Shown here: in pieces, positions 9,352-17,382 of the stretch
Position numbering within the stretch: position 1 is the stretch's first letter
Layout: each line of letters starts with the position of its first letter
Notes under the pieces: model-generated
The model's database searches: none
Told to the model about the DNA's origin: nothing
What the model saw: the letters and a program-made list of their open reading frames with translations, nothing else
Translations under genes and position numbers: made by a program
Source: Salinivibrio sp. ES.052
GTDB lineage: Bacteria > Pseudomonadota > Gammaproteobacteria > Enterobacterales > Vibrionaceae
Direction: 5' to 3'
Assembly (NCBI RefSeq): GCF_900141775.1
Contig: NZ_FSRI01000003.1
Coordinates: forward strand, 186,001 to 250,000
DNA length: 64,000 nucleotides

Positions 9352-10545
9352 TCAGGCGTTCTTGATACGCTCGAAACCGGCGGCCAGATCGGCAATCAGA
9401 TCGTCGACTTGCTCTAACCCGATATGTAGCCTCACCAGTGTACCAGAAAACTCTACCTTACCAACCGGTCGGATACGGTTGAGCTGTTCAGGCTGATTGG
9501 CCAAAAGTAACGACTCAAAACCTCCCCATGAGTAAGCCATACTGAAATACTGCATATGATCACAAAACGCTTCTAGCTGAGCATCGGACAAACGCTGATG
9601 AAAGACAAACGAGAAAAGCCCGTTACTGCCGCTAAAATCACGCGCAAAATAACGATGTCCGGGACAATCAGTAAAGCTCGGATGCAGAATTTTCGCGACT
9701 TCAGACTGCTCATTCAACCAGTTCGCCACTTGCAATGCATTATCTTGATGCTGAGCGAGACGCACATCGAGAGTGCGCAACCCTCTTGTTGCTTGGTAAG
9801 CGGTGTCAGGGTCAACGGTTTGTCCCATTAAGTAGACACGCTCTCGTAACGTTGGCCAACATCGTGCATTGGCAACGGCAGTACCCAGCATATTGTCTGA
9901 ATGGCCGATAATGTATTTGGTTCCTGATTGGATAGAAATATCTACCCCTTGTGCGAGTGGTTGATACAAGCGACCTGCCGCCCAGGTATTATCCATCATG
10001 ATCACCGCATCCGGTGCTCTTTCACGCACGGCTTCAACAATAGCGGGCGTGTCATGCACCTCCATCGTATACGATCCCGGAGACTCTAAGAAAACAATAC
10101 GCGTATTGGTTTTTATCCGCTTACTGATTTCTTTGCCCTCAAGTGGATCAAAATATTCGGTATCAACCTGCATATCAGCCAAGATTTTCTGGCAAAAGTC
10201 TTGGGTTGGCTCATACGCCGATCCTGAGACCAAAATGTGGTCGCCTGTTTTCACAAACGCGAGAATACTGTTTGCGATTGCCGCTGCACCACACGGAAAT
10301 AATGCACACCCCGTTCCTTGCTCGAGCTCTGTCATTGCATCTTGCAAGGCAAAATGTGTCGTCGTCCCGCGCCTGCCATAGAACAACGTTTGTTGGTGGC
10401 GATGAGCAATCGCATGCTTTTTCTCTGCTAATGAATCGAAAATAATTGAAGAAGTACGCTGCACAACCGGGTTGACTCCCCCCAGGGTATAGCTTCTTCG
10501 GCGTCCCGCATGAATTAGCTGTGTACGGCTTTGTTTCTTTTCCAT
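9352..10545 (-). CDS. metC: Cystathionine beta-lyase
   Basis: A 397-residue PLP enzyme of the Cys/Met metabolism family. The PLP lysine is in [11 protein letters not shown] (about residue 210), phosphate-binding elements are in [15 protein letters not shown], and the C-terminal half carries the [11 protein letters not shown] and [10 protein letters not shown] motifs typical of MetC. It cleaves cystathionine to homocysteine, pyruvate and ammonia in methionine synthesis. The start is ATG 10545; a GTG directly before it is the alternative, and AAAGGA lies about ten bases upstream. A tandem MetJ box lies 60 bases upstream, supporting the methionine-pathway role. Confidence 0.92.
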   Translation of the reverse strand: MEKKQSRTQLIHAGRRRSYTLGGVNPVVQRTSSIIFDSLAEKKHAIAHRHQQTLFYGRRGTTTHFALQDAMTELEQGTGCALFPCGAAAIANSILAFVKTGDHILVSGSAYEPTQDFCQKILADMQVDTEYFDPLEGKEISKRIKTNTRIVFLESPGSYTMEVHDTPAIVEAVRERAPDAVIMMDNTWAAGRLYQPLAQGVDISIQSGTKYIIGHSDNMLGTAVANARCWPTLRERVYLMGQTVDPDTAYQATRGLRTLDVRLAQHQDNALQVANWLNEQSEVAKILHPSFTDCPGHRYFARDFSGSNGLFSFVFHQRLSDAQLEAFCDHMQYFSMAYSWGGFESLLLANQPEQLNRIRPVGKVEFSGTLVRLHIGLEQVDDLIADLAAGFERIKNA

Positions 10546-10604
10546 CACTCACCCATCCTTTATTGGCCTCTTTTCTAGACTAAGCCCTCAACGATAAGCA
10601 GTAA

Positions 10605-10620
10605 AGACATTTAGACGTCC
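10605..10620. promoter_or_regulatory. Tandem met boxes (MetJ operator) for metC
   Basis: Two adjacent eight-base elements, AGACATTT (6 of 8 to AGACGTCT) and AGACGTCC (7 of 8), are abutted exactly as in known MetJ operators. They lie 60-75 bases upstream of the metC start. Repression by MetJ with S-adenosylmethionine is inferred. Confidence 0.7.
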
Positions 10621-10764
10621 AAAATGGATTTTTTGGCCTCTATTTAACAATATGTCATAGCGATCAGCACTAAGTCATTCAGTGGCTCATCGATGGCTGT
10701 CATTATCATTTGAACACTAAACAGATCACAATTCCGTCATCTTCTACTAGAAACAACTAAAAAA

Positions 10765-10789
10765 TGTATATACATTGTATATCTATAAT
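10765..10789 (+). promoter_or_regulatory. Palindrome, direct repeat and -10 element before the small RHH-like gene
   Basis: TGTATATACA (10765-10774) is a perfect ten-base palindrome. Its half TGTATAT recurs at 10776-10782, exactly 11 bases later, one helical turn on. A perfect TATAAT -10 lies at 10784-10789, and no good -35 is seen. The arrangement is what a ribbon-helix-helix repressor controlling its own promoter would need; that link is inferred. Confidence 0.5.
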
Positions 10790-10803
10790 ATGGGCATTAA
10801 GAC

Positions 10804-10977
10804 ATGGCAAAAAAAGAAAAAAATAATAAAGACAGCCAATTACTAATACGAATAAGCAGCGAGCAACGCAATGCATTCGTGCAGGCATGTGAAGAATCTG
10901 ACACATCAGCCGCACGAGAAATAAGGCGCTTTATCAAACAATTTTTGAAAGACCACGAAACAAAAAAAGAGTCCTGA
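10804..10977 (+). CDS. Small ribbon-helix-helix-like DNA-binding protein
   Basis: A 57-residue basic protein. After a Lys/Asn-rich tail it has a short beta-like segment (DSQLLIRISSEQ) followed by two predicted helices (RNAFVQACEESDTSAAREIR, then RRFIKQFLKDHE). This is the strand-helix-helix plan of Arc/MetJ/CopG proteins. It starts at ATG 10804 and has no strong ribosome binding site. It sits behind a palindromic promoter element and ahead of the lysine-rich small gene. No toxin gene of recognisable type follows. The family call rests on pattern alone. Confidence 0.6.
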   Translation: MAKKEKNNKDSQLLIRISSEQRNAFVQACEESDTSAAREIRRFIKQFLKDHETKKES

Positions 10978-11074
10978 ATACGTTTAAGGTGCACATTGCC
11001 GGCACCAGACCACAGCATGATGCTGTATTGCAGTGGCACACGCTTCGGCAATAAATACTCAAGGAGAAATATCC

Positions 11075-11188
11075 ATGGCGAAAGTATCTAAGAAAGATCT
11101 GAAAAAATCGATTAAGAAGACAAAAGCGAAAGTCGAGAAACAACAAGGCAAGCTTAAAAAGCTTGAAAAGAAACTAAAAAAAGCCTAA
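11075..11188 (+). CDS. Lysine-rich 37-residue coiled-coil peptide, function unknown
   Basis: Starts at ATG 11075 with CAAGGAGAAAT eight bases upstream and ends just before a strong terminator, so it has all the marks of a real expressed gene despite its size. About half of its residues are Lys; the rest are mostly Ala, Glu, Gln, Leu, Val and Ser. Hydrophobic residues recur in a helical pattern (V, L, I, V, L, L, L), suggesting an amphipathic helix. It could bind nucleic acid or an acidic partner. I recognise no family. Confidence 0.6.
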   Translation: MAKVSKKDLKKSIKKTKAKVEKQQGKLKKLEKKLKKA

Positions 11189-11215
11189 ATCACACACGCG
11201 CGTAGGCGATATAAT

Positions 11216-11246
11216 AAAAAGCTCGGGCCGATGCCCGAGCTTTTTT
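11216..11246 (+). terminator. Rho-independent terminator after the lysine-rich gene
   Basis: GCTCGGGC (11221-11228), loop CGAT, GCCCGAGC (11233-11240), then six T residues; the A-run before the stem extends the pairing and makes it usable from the other strand too. Confidence 0.88.
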
Positions 11247-11303
11247 ATATCCATTTTTTTGATGTTCATATTGGTTGCGCCAATGGCATCATCTACAACG
11301 TGT

Positions 11304-11783
11304 TTATGCTGTATCTGGAGAGGATACAGGCTCAACGGTAAAACGCCCGACATCCACCCCACTCACTCGTACTTGCTCGCCGGGCTGAAGGACAATATCA
11401 CCTGCATTTGCATCCAGCTGCAATTGCCATGTGATCCCTGAGTATTTAGCTGATGACGGCTGCTCACGGCTTAATGGGGCTGTCAGTGTCAACGTCAACC
11501 CAATAAAATCGCTATGCCGGTTGTCTGGACGACGGCCTCCACGTTGCAGTCGTTTTAGCGGTCGCCATAATAATAGGGTTAATAACCCCGCACCAATCCC
11601 AGTACCACTAAACAACGCTGTCACGGTTTCGGGCAACACACCGACCATGGCCAACAGGCCGACCAAAATAGCAGCACTGCCTGTTGCGAGTAAGACGATC
11701 GTCGATAGGCCTAGCAACCAAACCTCGACGGCCAACAACAATAATCCAATAATAATGGTTAATTCTGCGAGATAGTGACCCAA
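11304..11783 (-). CDS. NfeD-family membrane protein, partner of QmcA
   Basis: A 159-residue protein with three or four membrane helices in residues 5-75, then a basic linker and a C-terminal beta-rich OB-like domain (about 90-150, ending GEQVRVSGVDVGRFTVEPV). This is the short YbbJ/NfeD1b form. Such proteins are paired with SPFH proteins in membrane microdomains. The start is a TTG at 11783 with ATAGGA upstream; no ATG fits. It is 14 bases downstream of qmcA, so the two form an operon. The tail reaches to about 60 bases from the opposing small-gene terminator. Confidence 0.82.
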   Translation of the reverse strand: MGHYLAELTIIIGLLLLAVEVWLLGLSTIVLLATGSAAILVGLLAMVGVLPETVTALFSGTGIGAGLLTLLLWRPLKRLQRGGRRPDNRHSDFIGLTLTLTAPLSREQPSSAKYSGITWQLQLDANAGDIVLQPGEQVRVSGVDVGRFTVEPVSSPDTA

Positions 11784-11797
11784 GTTATTTATCCTAT

Positions 11798-12748
11798 TTA
11801 ACCTTTAGCTTTATTCAACGTCTCGATAATCGTCATCGCTTCTGCAACAACATTCGCTGCTCCCGTCCCCGAATCTGGCAACAACACAACAGAAGACTCT
11901 TTCGCAATCGCTTGTTTCGCGCTAATCGCCTTCTCTGCCAGTTCGAGCTGAATCGCTTTTTGCCCTTCCTCAGTGATGGCTCGTGTACCAACAATTTCAA
12001 GCGCTTCGGCTTGTGCTTCCGCTACAGCAATAATAGCTTGAGCTTCACCCTGAGCTTTCAGTATTTGCTCCGATTTCTCAGCTTCCGCGGCTAAAACGCG
12101 CGCCTGCTTCTGCCCCTCTGCCACATTGATATCAGATTGACGCGCCCCTTCAGACTCAAGGATCACCGCACGTTTCTCACGCTCAGCTTTCATTTGACGC
12201 TCCATAGCATCGAGAACAGAGCGCGGTGGATCGATATCCTTAATTTCATAGCGGAGTACTTGCACACCCCAAGGCTGGGCAGCCTCATTGATTGCAGAAA
12301 CAATCGCTGTGTTCAAGCTTTCACGTTCTTCAAACGTTTTATCTAACTCCATTTTACCCACTTCACTACGCATCGTTGTTTGCGCAAGCTGTGTCACTGA
12401 GTAAACATAGTCATTCACGCCATAGCAAGCTTTGAAGGGATCCAGGACTTTGATATAAAGGACGCCGTCCACCACCAACGATATATTGTCACGTGTAATC
12501 GCAGATTGACTGGGAACATCATATGCTTGCTCTTTGAGGGTTCGCGTATATGCCACACGATCAATAAAAGGAACGATGACATTAAGCCCCGCTTCCATTG
12601 TTTTGTAGTACTTGCCAAACCGTTCTACCACATAGGCAGTGTTTTGCGGGACAAATGTGATGGCGCCTCGAAGCACAACAACCACTAAGATGGCTAGTAC
12701 TATCCACACACCAATAAAACTCGATATTTCAAAAAAGACGTTATCCAT
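11798..12748 (-). CDS. qmcA: SPFH/band 7 (stomatin-like) membrane protein QmcA
   Basis: A 316-residue protein with one N-terminal membrane helix (about 10-30), an SPFH domain starting at FVPQNTAYVVERFGKYY, and an Ala/Glu/Gln-rich coiled coil (AEAEKSEQILKAQGEAQAI) ending in a flexible tail. Close in layout to E. coli QmcA, which associates with FtsH and forms large ring assemblies in the membrane. The ATG follows GGATCCCTCC on the coding strand. First gene of the qmcA-nfeD operon. Confidence 0.88.
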   Translation of the reverse strand: MDNVFFEISSFIGVWIVLAILVVVVLRGAITFVPQNTAYVVERFGKYYKTMEAGLNVIVPFIDRVAYTRTLKEQAYDVPSQSAITRDNISLVVDGVLYIKVLDPFKACYGVNDYVYSVTQLAQTTMRSEVGKMELDKTFEERESLNTAIVSAINEAAQPWGVQVLRYEIKDIDPPRSVLDAMERQMKAEREKRAVILESEGARQSDINVAEGQKQARVLAAEAEKSEQILKAQGEAQAIIAVAEAQAEALEIVGTRAITEEGQKAIQLELAEKAISAKQAIAKESSVVLLPDSGTGAANVVAEAMTIIETLNKAKG

Positions 12749-13326
12749 GGAGGGATCCTACTTACTGTCGCTAATACGACCAATATAGATGATGTTAAGA
12801 GCTCAGGCATGAGTAACGATTCGTGAACACCTGAGCAATTAGGATACGTCAATGTCAGCGTAAAAAGACAGATAACAATAACAAATTTGACACTCCTCTT
12901 AATCTAGATCGCTTTTTTCAATATGATTTTGCTCTATAACGACACAGCCCTCCGTGCTTGATCCCATTTTTTAAAACTCTTTATGAAGATCGCGATTTCA
13001 TCAGCAAAAGAGATTTACCTCGCATTATTTTGGGTGTATTCTCGTTAATGATCATCCGTAATGGTTGACATCACTGGCGGTTGACGCGCGCATCGTGCGG
13101 CAACCATCGGTAAATTGATACGCAAACTACGCGTAGTTCTGTTGAAGCTGTTTAGTAGCTTCTGGAATCGGAAATTTATGCAGCAATTGAATATAGTTAC
13201 ATCGAAACACCCCACCGCTAGGCTGGAAAGTTAGTTGTCCTGAAGATATTCGCTACATTTGCCCATAGAGTCGATTAACGGCACTCGCGTCACTGCAACA
13301 CCTAGATAATATATTCAGGAGACACC
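12749..13326. other. 578-base gap: qmcA upstream region and long cold-shock leader
   Basis: No gene is visible in any frame. GCTCAGG (12801-12807) and CCTGAGC (12830-12836) form an inverted repeat 50-90 bases upstream of qmcA and may be an operator. GAAGCT/AGCTTC (near 13145-13163) is a short hairpin. The last 90 bases hold an SD-sequestering duplex (separate entry). Most of the right half is likely the transcribed leader of the cold-shock gene. I could not fix a promoter with confidence. Confidence 0.5.
13238..13320 (+). promoter_or_regulatory. Cold-shock gene leader: strand complementary to the ribosome binding site
   Basis: TCCTGAAGATATT (13238-13250) is complementary to AATATATTCAGGA (13308-13320) at 12 of 13 positions. 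The second strand includes the AGGA of the ribosome binding site AGGAGA in front of the cold-shock ATG. The pairing would close a 57-base loop and block initiation. A fold that opens or rearranges with temperature is a known principle for cspA mRNA; its use here is inferred. Confidence 0.55.
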
Positions 13327-13533
13327 ATGTCCAAAGCTAATGGTACCGTTAAGTGGTTTAACGAAGAGAAAGGTTTCGGTTTTATCCAGCAAGAGAACGG
13401 TCCAGACGTATTCGTTCACTTCCGTGCTATCGTTGGTGACGGCTTCCGCACACTTGCGGAAGGCCAACAGGTTGAGTTCGATATCGAGCAAGGTCAGAAA
13501 GGCCCTCAGGCTGCGAACGTTGTTCGCCTGTAA
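13327..13533 (+). CDS. CspA-family cold-shock protein
   Basis: A 68-residue single cold-shock domain, the normal size. RNP1 is seen as KGFGFI and RNP2 as VFVHF; aromatic residues W10 and the F residues around them form the nucleic acid face. The sequence VFVHFRAI, instead of VFVHFSAI, marks a subgroup seen in Vibrio. It binds single-stranded RNA and DNA and melts RNA structure in the cold. The ATG follows CAGGAGACACC. The long upstream gap and the structured leader suggest post-transcriptional temperature control. Confidence 0.93.
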   Translation: MSKANGTVKWFNEEKGFGFIQQENGPDVFVHFRAIVGDGFRTLAEGQQVEFDIEQGQKGPQAANVVRL

Positions 13534-13555
13534 GCCAAACCAAATTTAATAAGAA

Positions 13556-13580
13556 AGGCGCCCTAATGGGCGCTTTTTTT
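13556..13580 (+). terminator. Terminator of the cold-shock gene
   Basis: GCGCCC, loop TAAT, GGGCGC, then seven T residues, 23 bases after the stop. Confidence 0.88.
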
Positions 13581-13700
13581 ATCTTTATAATCCTTTGCCT
13601 TCCTGTAAACCTCGTCAATATCGCATTCAATCATGATGTTAGTAGACGCTATTCTTACCATCCACTAGGCTGACAAGATAGGAAATTGTCGGGAGGACGT

Positions 13701-14699
13701 ATGCTATCTCCGTGCTTAATTGTCGATGATCATGAAATGATTCGTGACACCATAGGGTTAATGGCACAAGCACTCGGTATTAAGTCGGTGATCACAGCAG
13801 CGGACGGGGCTGAGGCTATCTCGCGCGCTTACCATGATGAACCCAGTCTTATCATCACAGATCTGCAAATGGACCCCATTGATGGTTTGGAAATGTTGCG
13901 CCTGATGAGAAGCGGGCGGTACCACCTGCGTCATGATATGCCCATTATTATTTTAACCGCTAACGCCTCTCAAGCAGTGATCAGCGAATGTATCCGGTAC
14001 GACGTTGATGCCTTTATGGTAAAGCCAGTTAAAAAACAAGACTTGGAAAATCGCGTTAAGCAGTTATCGAAACAAACCAAAGCCAAAAAACCCCCCAAGT
14101 TTTACTTTGAGATGTATCAGTCAGATCCGGCTAAATCAACGGACTTTGAGCACAATGGTGCCATTGTGTTTACGGAAGAAGAGCAACAAAAGATTGAGGG
14201 GATTCATGCTCCCGAAGGCGAAGTAGCACCGGATCTCGCGAAAAAAGAACCGGCAGTGCCAGCTCCTCCTATGGGAGAGCCCAAAGATCGTAAATTCATT
14301 CGCTGGCAAGATAAGTATACGGTTGGTCACCAAGATCTTGATGACAGTAACAAGCAACTGCTCTCAATCATTAACGATACGTATGAAGCCATTGCTTATC
14401 ACCATGAGGGGGAAGATAAAACGGATTTCGATGCCCTCGCTCAGCGCTTTCGTGATTACATCGATTCACATTTTCAGTTAGAGGAAGATATTCTCGAAGC
14501 ACACACCTACCCAAAATACAAAGAGCACACTGCAGTCCACCAGCGCCTGGCTCGGCAAGCGCAATATGTACTGCTGCAATGCCAAGCCGACCCCGAACTC
14601 TATCGCTCAGAGTTTTTCAAGTTTTTACGCTATTGGTGGATTCATCACGTGGTTCGAGAAGATACACAATACCGAGATTTTTTATTACAAGGACCCTAA
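13701..14699 (+). CDS. Response-regulator receiver domain fused to bacteriohemerythrin
   Basis: A 332-residue two-domain protein. Residues 1-125 are a CheY-like receiver: acid pair D9/D10, phospho-acceptor D54 (IITDLQM), T86 and K108. A roughly 60-residue charged, proline-rich linker follows. From about residue 197 there is a hemerythrin domain (IRWQDKYTVGHQDLD, then HFQLEE, H-rich TYPKYKEHTAVHQRL and WWIHHVVREDTQY), with His and acidic residues in the spacing of an O2-binding di-iron site. There is no DNA-binding or enzymatic output. The ATG follows GGGAGGACGT. It stands alone with no kinase gene next to it. It may link O2 or NO sensing to a phosphorelay or motility switch; that is inference. 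Confidence 0.87.
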   Translation: MLSPCLIVDDHEMIRDTIGLMAQALGIKSVITAADGAEAISRAYHDEPSLIITDLQMDPIDGLEMLRLMRSGRYHLRHDMPIIILTANASQAVISECIRYDVDAFMVKPVKKQDLENRVKQLSKQTKAKKPPKFYFEMYQSDPAKSTDFEHNGAIVFTEEEQQKIEGIHAPEGEVAPDLAKKEPAVPAPPMGEPKDRKFIRWQDKYTVGHQDLDDSNKQLLSIINDTYEAIAYHHEGEDKTDFDALAQRFRDYIDSHFQLEEDILEAHTYPKYKEHTAVHQRLARQAQYVLLQCQADPELYRSEFFKFLRYWWIHHVVREDTQYRDFLLQGP

Positions 14700-15017
14700 A
14701 TCCAACCTCCCTCCTTATCAGACAGCCCTATTCTAGGGCTGCTTGCATTCACAAACCACGCCATTCAAGTAAGCTGTCACCACGCGCCTTAAACCTACTT
14801 AGCAACACATCATTTGTATTGAGATCCCTCTCACACCTTTAGGCCAGTAAATGTTACGCCTCGAAACACTTACTTTAATAAAAAATTTAACAATATAAAA
14901 ACCCAACAAAAACAGAGCATTACCTAAAAATGATAAATCAACCACTAAAATTTGGGGTTGATTAACCAAATTCATCGCCTATTATATAAAACGAATTCGT
15001 TAGAGCACAAAACAATT
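14700..15017. other. 318-base gap: ect control region
   Basis: No coding frame is supported. The left 180 bases show nothing that I can name. The right part is A/T-rich and carries the candidate ect promoter and inverted repeat given as a separate entry. Confidence 0.5.
14936..14985 (+). promoter_or_regulatory. Candidate ectA promoter with overlapping inverted-repeat operator
   Basis: The -35-like TTGATT (14958-14963) and -10-like TATTAT (14980-14985) are 16 bases apart, ending 32 bases before the ectA ATG. AATCAACC (14936-14943) and GGTTGATT (14956-14963) form a perfect eight-base inverted repeat with a 12-base spacer, and its right arm covers the -35. A repressor binding here would block the promoter. 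MarR-type regulators (CosR/EctR) control ect genes in related bacteria, but no such gene is in this window. Confidence 0.5.
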
Positions 15018-15575
15018 ATGTGGCGATCAAAAACGACAGATACGGCAGTGCTGGACTCTGAAGTACTCGACCGTAAACAAACAAAACCAAACACGCAGTT
15101 TGTGTTTCGTAAGCCTGCCATCAAGGATGGCGGCGACATCTATCGATTAATTACTCAGTGCCCACCGTTGGATGTGAACTCCGCTTATTGCAACTTTTTG
15201 CAAGCGACGCACTTTAAAGAAACTTGCGTCGTCGCAGAGCGTGATGGCGATGTACAAGGCTTTATATCAGGCTATATCCGTCCTGAGCAGCCAAACGCTT
15301 TCTTCGTTTGGCAGGTCGCTGTGTCGCCAAAAGCACGTGGTGAAGGGCTTGCCCTCTCAATGATTGAAGCACTGCTGGCGCGTAAAGTCGCGCAAGACAT
15401 TCAATTCATTGAAACCACGATTACAGAAGACAACGCTGGTTCATGGGCGCTGTTTAAAAAGGTAGACCGCCTATACGGTAAGGGCGGTCAACGCTCAGTG
15501 TTCCTCGACGAACAAGAGCACTTCAACGGTGAACACGACACCGAATACCTTTTCCGAATTCCACTCAAAAAATAA
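15018..15575 (+). CDS. ectA: L-2,4-diaminobutyrate acetyltransferase (ectoine synthesis)
   Basis: A 185-residue GNAT-fold enzyme. The acetyl-CoA loop is in VSPKARGEGLALSMIEAL, and ITEDNAGSWALFKKV follows as in EctA. It transfers acetyl from acetyl-CoA to L-2,4-diaminobutyrate, the second ectoine step. The ATG at 15018 has only a weak ribosome binding site; longer in-frame starts upstream would run through the promoter. Eleven bases separate it from ectB. First gene of ectA-ectB-ectC-ask. Confidence 0.93.
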   Translation: MWRSKTTDTAVLDSEVLDRKQTKPNTQFVFRKPAIKDGGDIYRLITQCPPLDVNSAYCNFLQATHFKETCVVAERDGDVQGFISGYIRPEQPNAFFVWQVAVSPKARGEGLALSMIEALLARKVAQDIQFIETTITEDNAGSWALFKKVDRLYGKGGQRSVFLDEQEHFNGEHDTEYLFRIPLKK

Positions 15576-15586
15576 CAGGATGAGTT

Positions 15587-16864
15587 ATGGATATCTTTAA
15601 ATCGCAGGAGTCAAACGTTCAATGTTACGCCAACAACTTCCCGGTTGTGTTCGAAAGCGCAAAGGGTTGTTGGATCACTGACGTAGACGGCAAGCGCTAC
15701 CTCGATTTTCTTGCTGGCGCCGGTTCGCTTAACTATGGACACAATAATCCAACGCTAAAAAAGGCGTTAATTGAGTACATCGAGAAAGATGGCATTACTC
15801 ACGGCCTTGACATGCATACAAGCGCGAAAAAACGCTTTCTCGAAGTATTTAAAGAGCAAATCTTAGCACCACGTGACCTGGACTATAAGCTTCAGTTCAC
15901 TGGCCCAACAGGCACCAACGCTGTCGAAGCAGCGATGAAGTTAGCGCGTAAAGTTACGGGACGTTCGAATATTGTCTCATTCACTAATGGCTTTCACGGC
16001 TGTACCTATGGTGCCTTGGCTGTAACAGGCAATCATCACCACCGTGGCGGTGGCGGTATTCCTGTCAATAACTCAGTGACCCGCATCCCGTATGACGGCT
16101 ACGCGAATGTTGACGGTCTTACTTTGTTTGAAACCATGTTAAATGACGCTTCAAGCGGGCTGACAGGTGGCGACAAGCCTGCTGCAGTATTGCTGGAAGT
16201 TGTCCAAGGTGAAGGCGGCTTGAATGTTGCCTCAAACGAGTGGCTGCAGCGTCTACAAGACATCTGTAAGGCCCACGATATTCTCGTCATTGTGGATGAT
16301 ATCCAAGCTGGGTGTGGCCGTACGGGTACTTTCTTTAGTTTCGAGCCTTCAGGTATCAAACCTGACATCGTGACCTTATCCAAATCAATTGGTGGTTATG
16401 GCCTACCGATGGCGGTAGTGCTACTAAAACCTGAGCTGGATCAATGGGCACCGGGTGAGCATAACGGTACATTCCGTGGTAACAACCATGCATTTGTCGC
16501 CGCGACTGAAGCTATCGAAACCTATTGGCGCGATGAGCAATTCCAAACGCATGTTCAAGACAGAGCGACTCAGCTTAATAAAGTCTTGCAAGAGATGCTG
16601 GCTAAAAACAGTGATCTTTTTGAGACCATTAAAGGACGTGGTCTGATGCAAGGGATTGCATGTCAAAACGGTGATATTTCTGATGCCATCACTGGTCTTT
16701 GTTTTGATAACGGCATGATCATCGAAACCGCAGGTCCAGATGACGAAGTGATTAAATTCTTCGCACCACTGACAGTCAGTGAAGCTGAGATGGAAAAAGG
16801 CTTACAGATTTTCGTTAAATCCGTTGAGCAGTATAAAAAAGAGAAGCTCAAAAAAGCATCATAA
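15587..16864 (+). CDS. ectB: L-2,4-diaminobutyrate transaminase (ectoine synthesis)
   Basis: A 425-residue class III aminotransferase. The PLP lysine is in [19 protein letters not shown], the Asp that holds the pyridine nitrogen is in [14 protein letters not shown], and the N-terminal [15 protein letters not shown] is an EctB hallmark. It makes L-2,4-diaminobutyrate from aspartate semialdehyde and glutamate. The ATG follows ACAGGATGAGTT. Length is normal for EctB. Confidence 0.96.
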   Translation: MDIFKSQESNVQCYANNFPVVFESAKGCWITDVDGKRYLDFLAGAGSLNYGHNNPTLKKALIEYIEKDGITHGLDMHTSAKKRFLEVFKEQILAPRDLDYKLQFTGPTGTNAVEAAMKLARKVTGRSNIVSFTNGFHGCTYGALAVTGNHHHRGGGGIPVNNSVTRIPYDGYANVDGLTLFETMLNDASSGLTGGDKPAAVLLEVVQGEGGLNVASNEWLQRLQDICKAHDILVIVDDIQAGCGRTGTFFSFEPSGIKPDIVTLSKSIGGYGLPMAVVLLKPELDQWAPGEHNGTFRGNNHAFVAATEAIETYWRDEQFQTHVQDRATQLNKVLQEMLAKNSDLFETIKGRGLMQGIACQNGDISDAITGLCFDNGMIIETAGPDDEVIKFFAPLTVSEAEMEKGLQIFVKSVEQYKKEKLKKAS

Positions 16865-16916
16865 TGACGCGAGTCTTACGATAGCCATTTAACGAATCGA
16901 TGTATAAGGAATAACA

Positions 16917-17306
16917 ATGATTGTCCGCACATTAGAAGAATGTCAGAACAGTGAACGCCGCGTTACAGCTGAAAACTGGGAAAGCGTACGCATGCTGCTA
17001 CGCGATGACAATATGGGTTTTTCGTTCCATATTACAACTATATACGCAAATACAGACACGCATATCCACTATCAGAACCATCTAGAATCAGTGTATTGCA
17101 TGTCTGGTGAGGGCGAGATTGAAACCACCGACGACGGTAAGGTTTACCCTATCAAACCCGGTACGCTGTATGTCTTAGACAAGCATGACGAGCACCAGCT
17201 TCGTGCAAATAAAGGTGTCGATATGGTCATGGCCTGTGTGTTTAACCCGCCCATTACAGGGCAAGAAACACATGATGAAAACGGTGTTTATCCATTAGTC
17301 GATTAA
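16917..17306 (+). CDS. ectC: Ectoine synthase
   Basis: A 129-residue cupin, full length for EctC. Characteristic stretches are MIVRTLEE at the start, the metal-site region with Glu and His residues ([15 protein letters not shown], and the later [10 protein letters not shown]), and [17 protein letters not shown]. It closes N-gamma-acetyl-diaminobutyrate to ectoine by loss of water. The ATG follows ATAAGGAATAACA. Third gene in the operon. No ectD hydroxylase gene follows, so 5-hydroxyectoine is not predicted from this locus. Confidence 0.97.
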   Translation: MIVRTLEECQNSERRVTAENWESVRMLLRDDNMGFSFHITTIYANTDTHIHYQNHLESVYCMSGEGEIETTDDGKVYPIKPGTLYVLDKHDEHQLRANKGVDMVMACVFNPPITGQETHDENGVYPLVD

Positions 17307-17312
17307 CCGTCA

Positions 17313-17335
17313 AGGGGCAGCCGGATGCTGCCCCT
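17313..17335 (+). promoter_or_regulatory. Hairpin between ectC and ask
   Basis: AGGGGCAGC (17313-17321), loop CGGAT, GCTGCCCCT (17327-17335): a perfect nine-pair stem seven bases after the ectC stop. There is no T-run, so it is probably a read-through or mRNA-protecting element that sets ask expression below ectABC. Confidence 0.6.
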
Positions 17336-17382
17336 GTAAACCCAATCGGCCTTCTAATTCATAAAGCCCACAAGGAGCTCAC

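Noticed and set aside
10797-11051. An 84-codon minus-strand frame over the small RHH gene
   Set aside because: The plus-strand reading has a promoter, sensible protein composition and fits the next small gene; the minus frame has Cys/Ser-rich composition typical of a shadow.
10804-11188. The two tiny genes as a toxin-antitoxin pair
   Set aside because: The second peptide is a soluble-looking lysine-rich helix, unlike known toxins; RHH plus palindrome alone is not enough.
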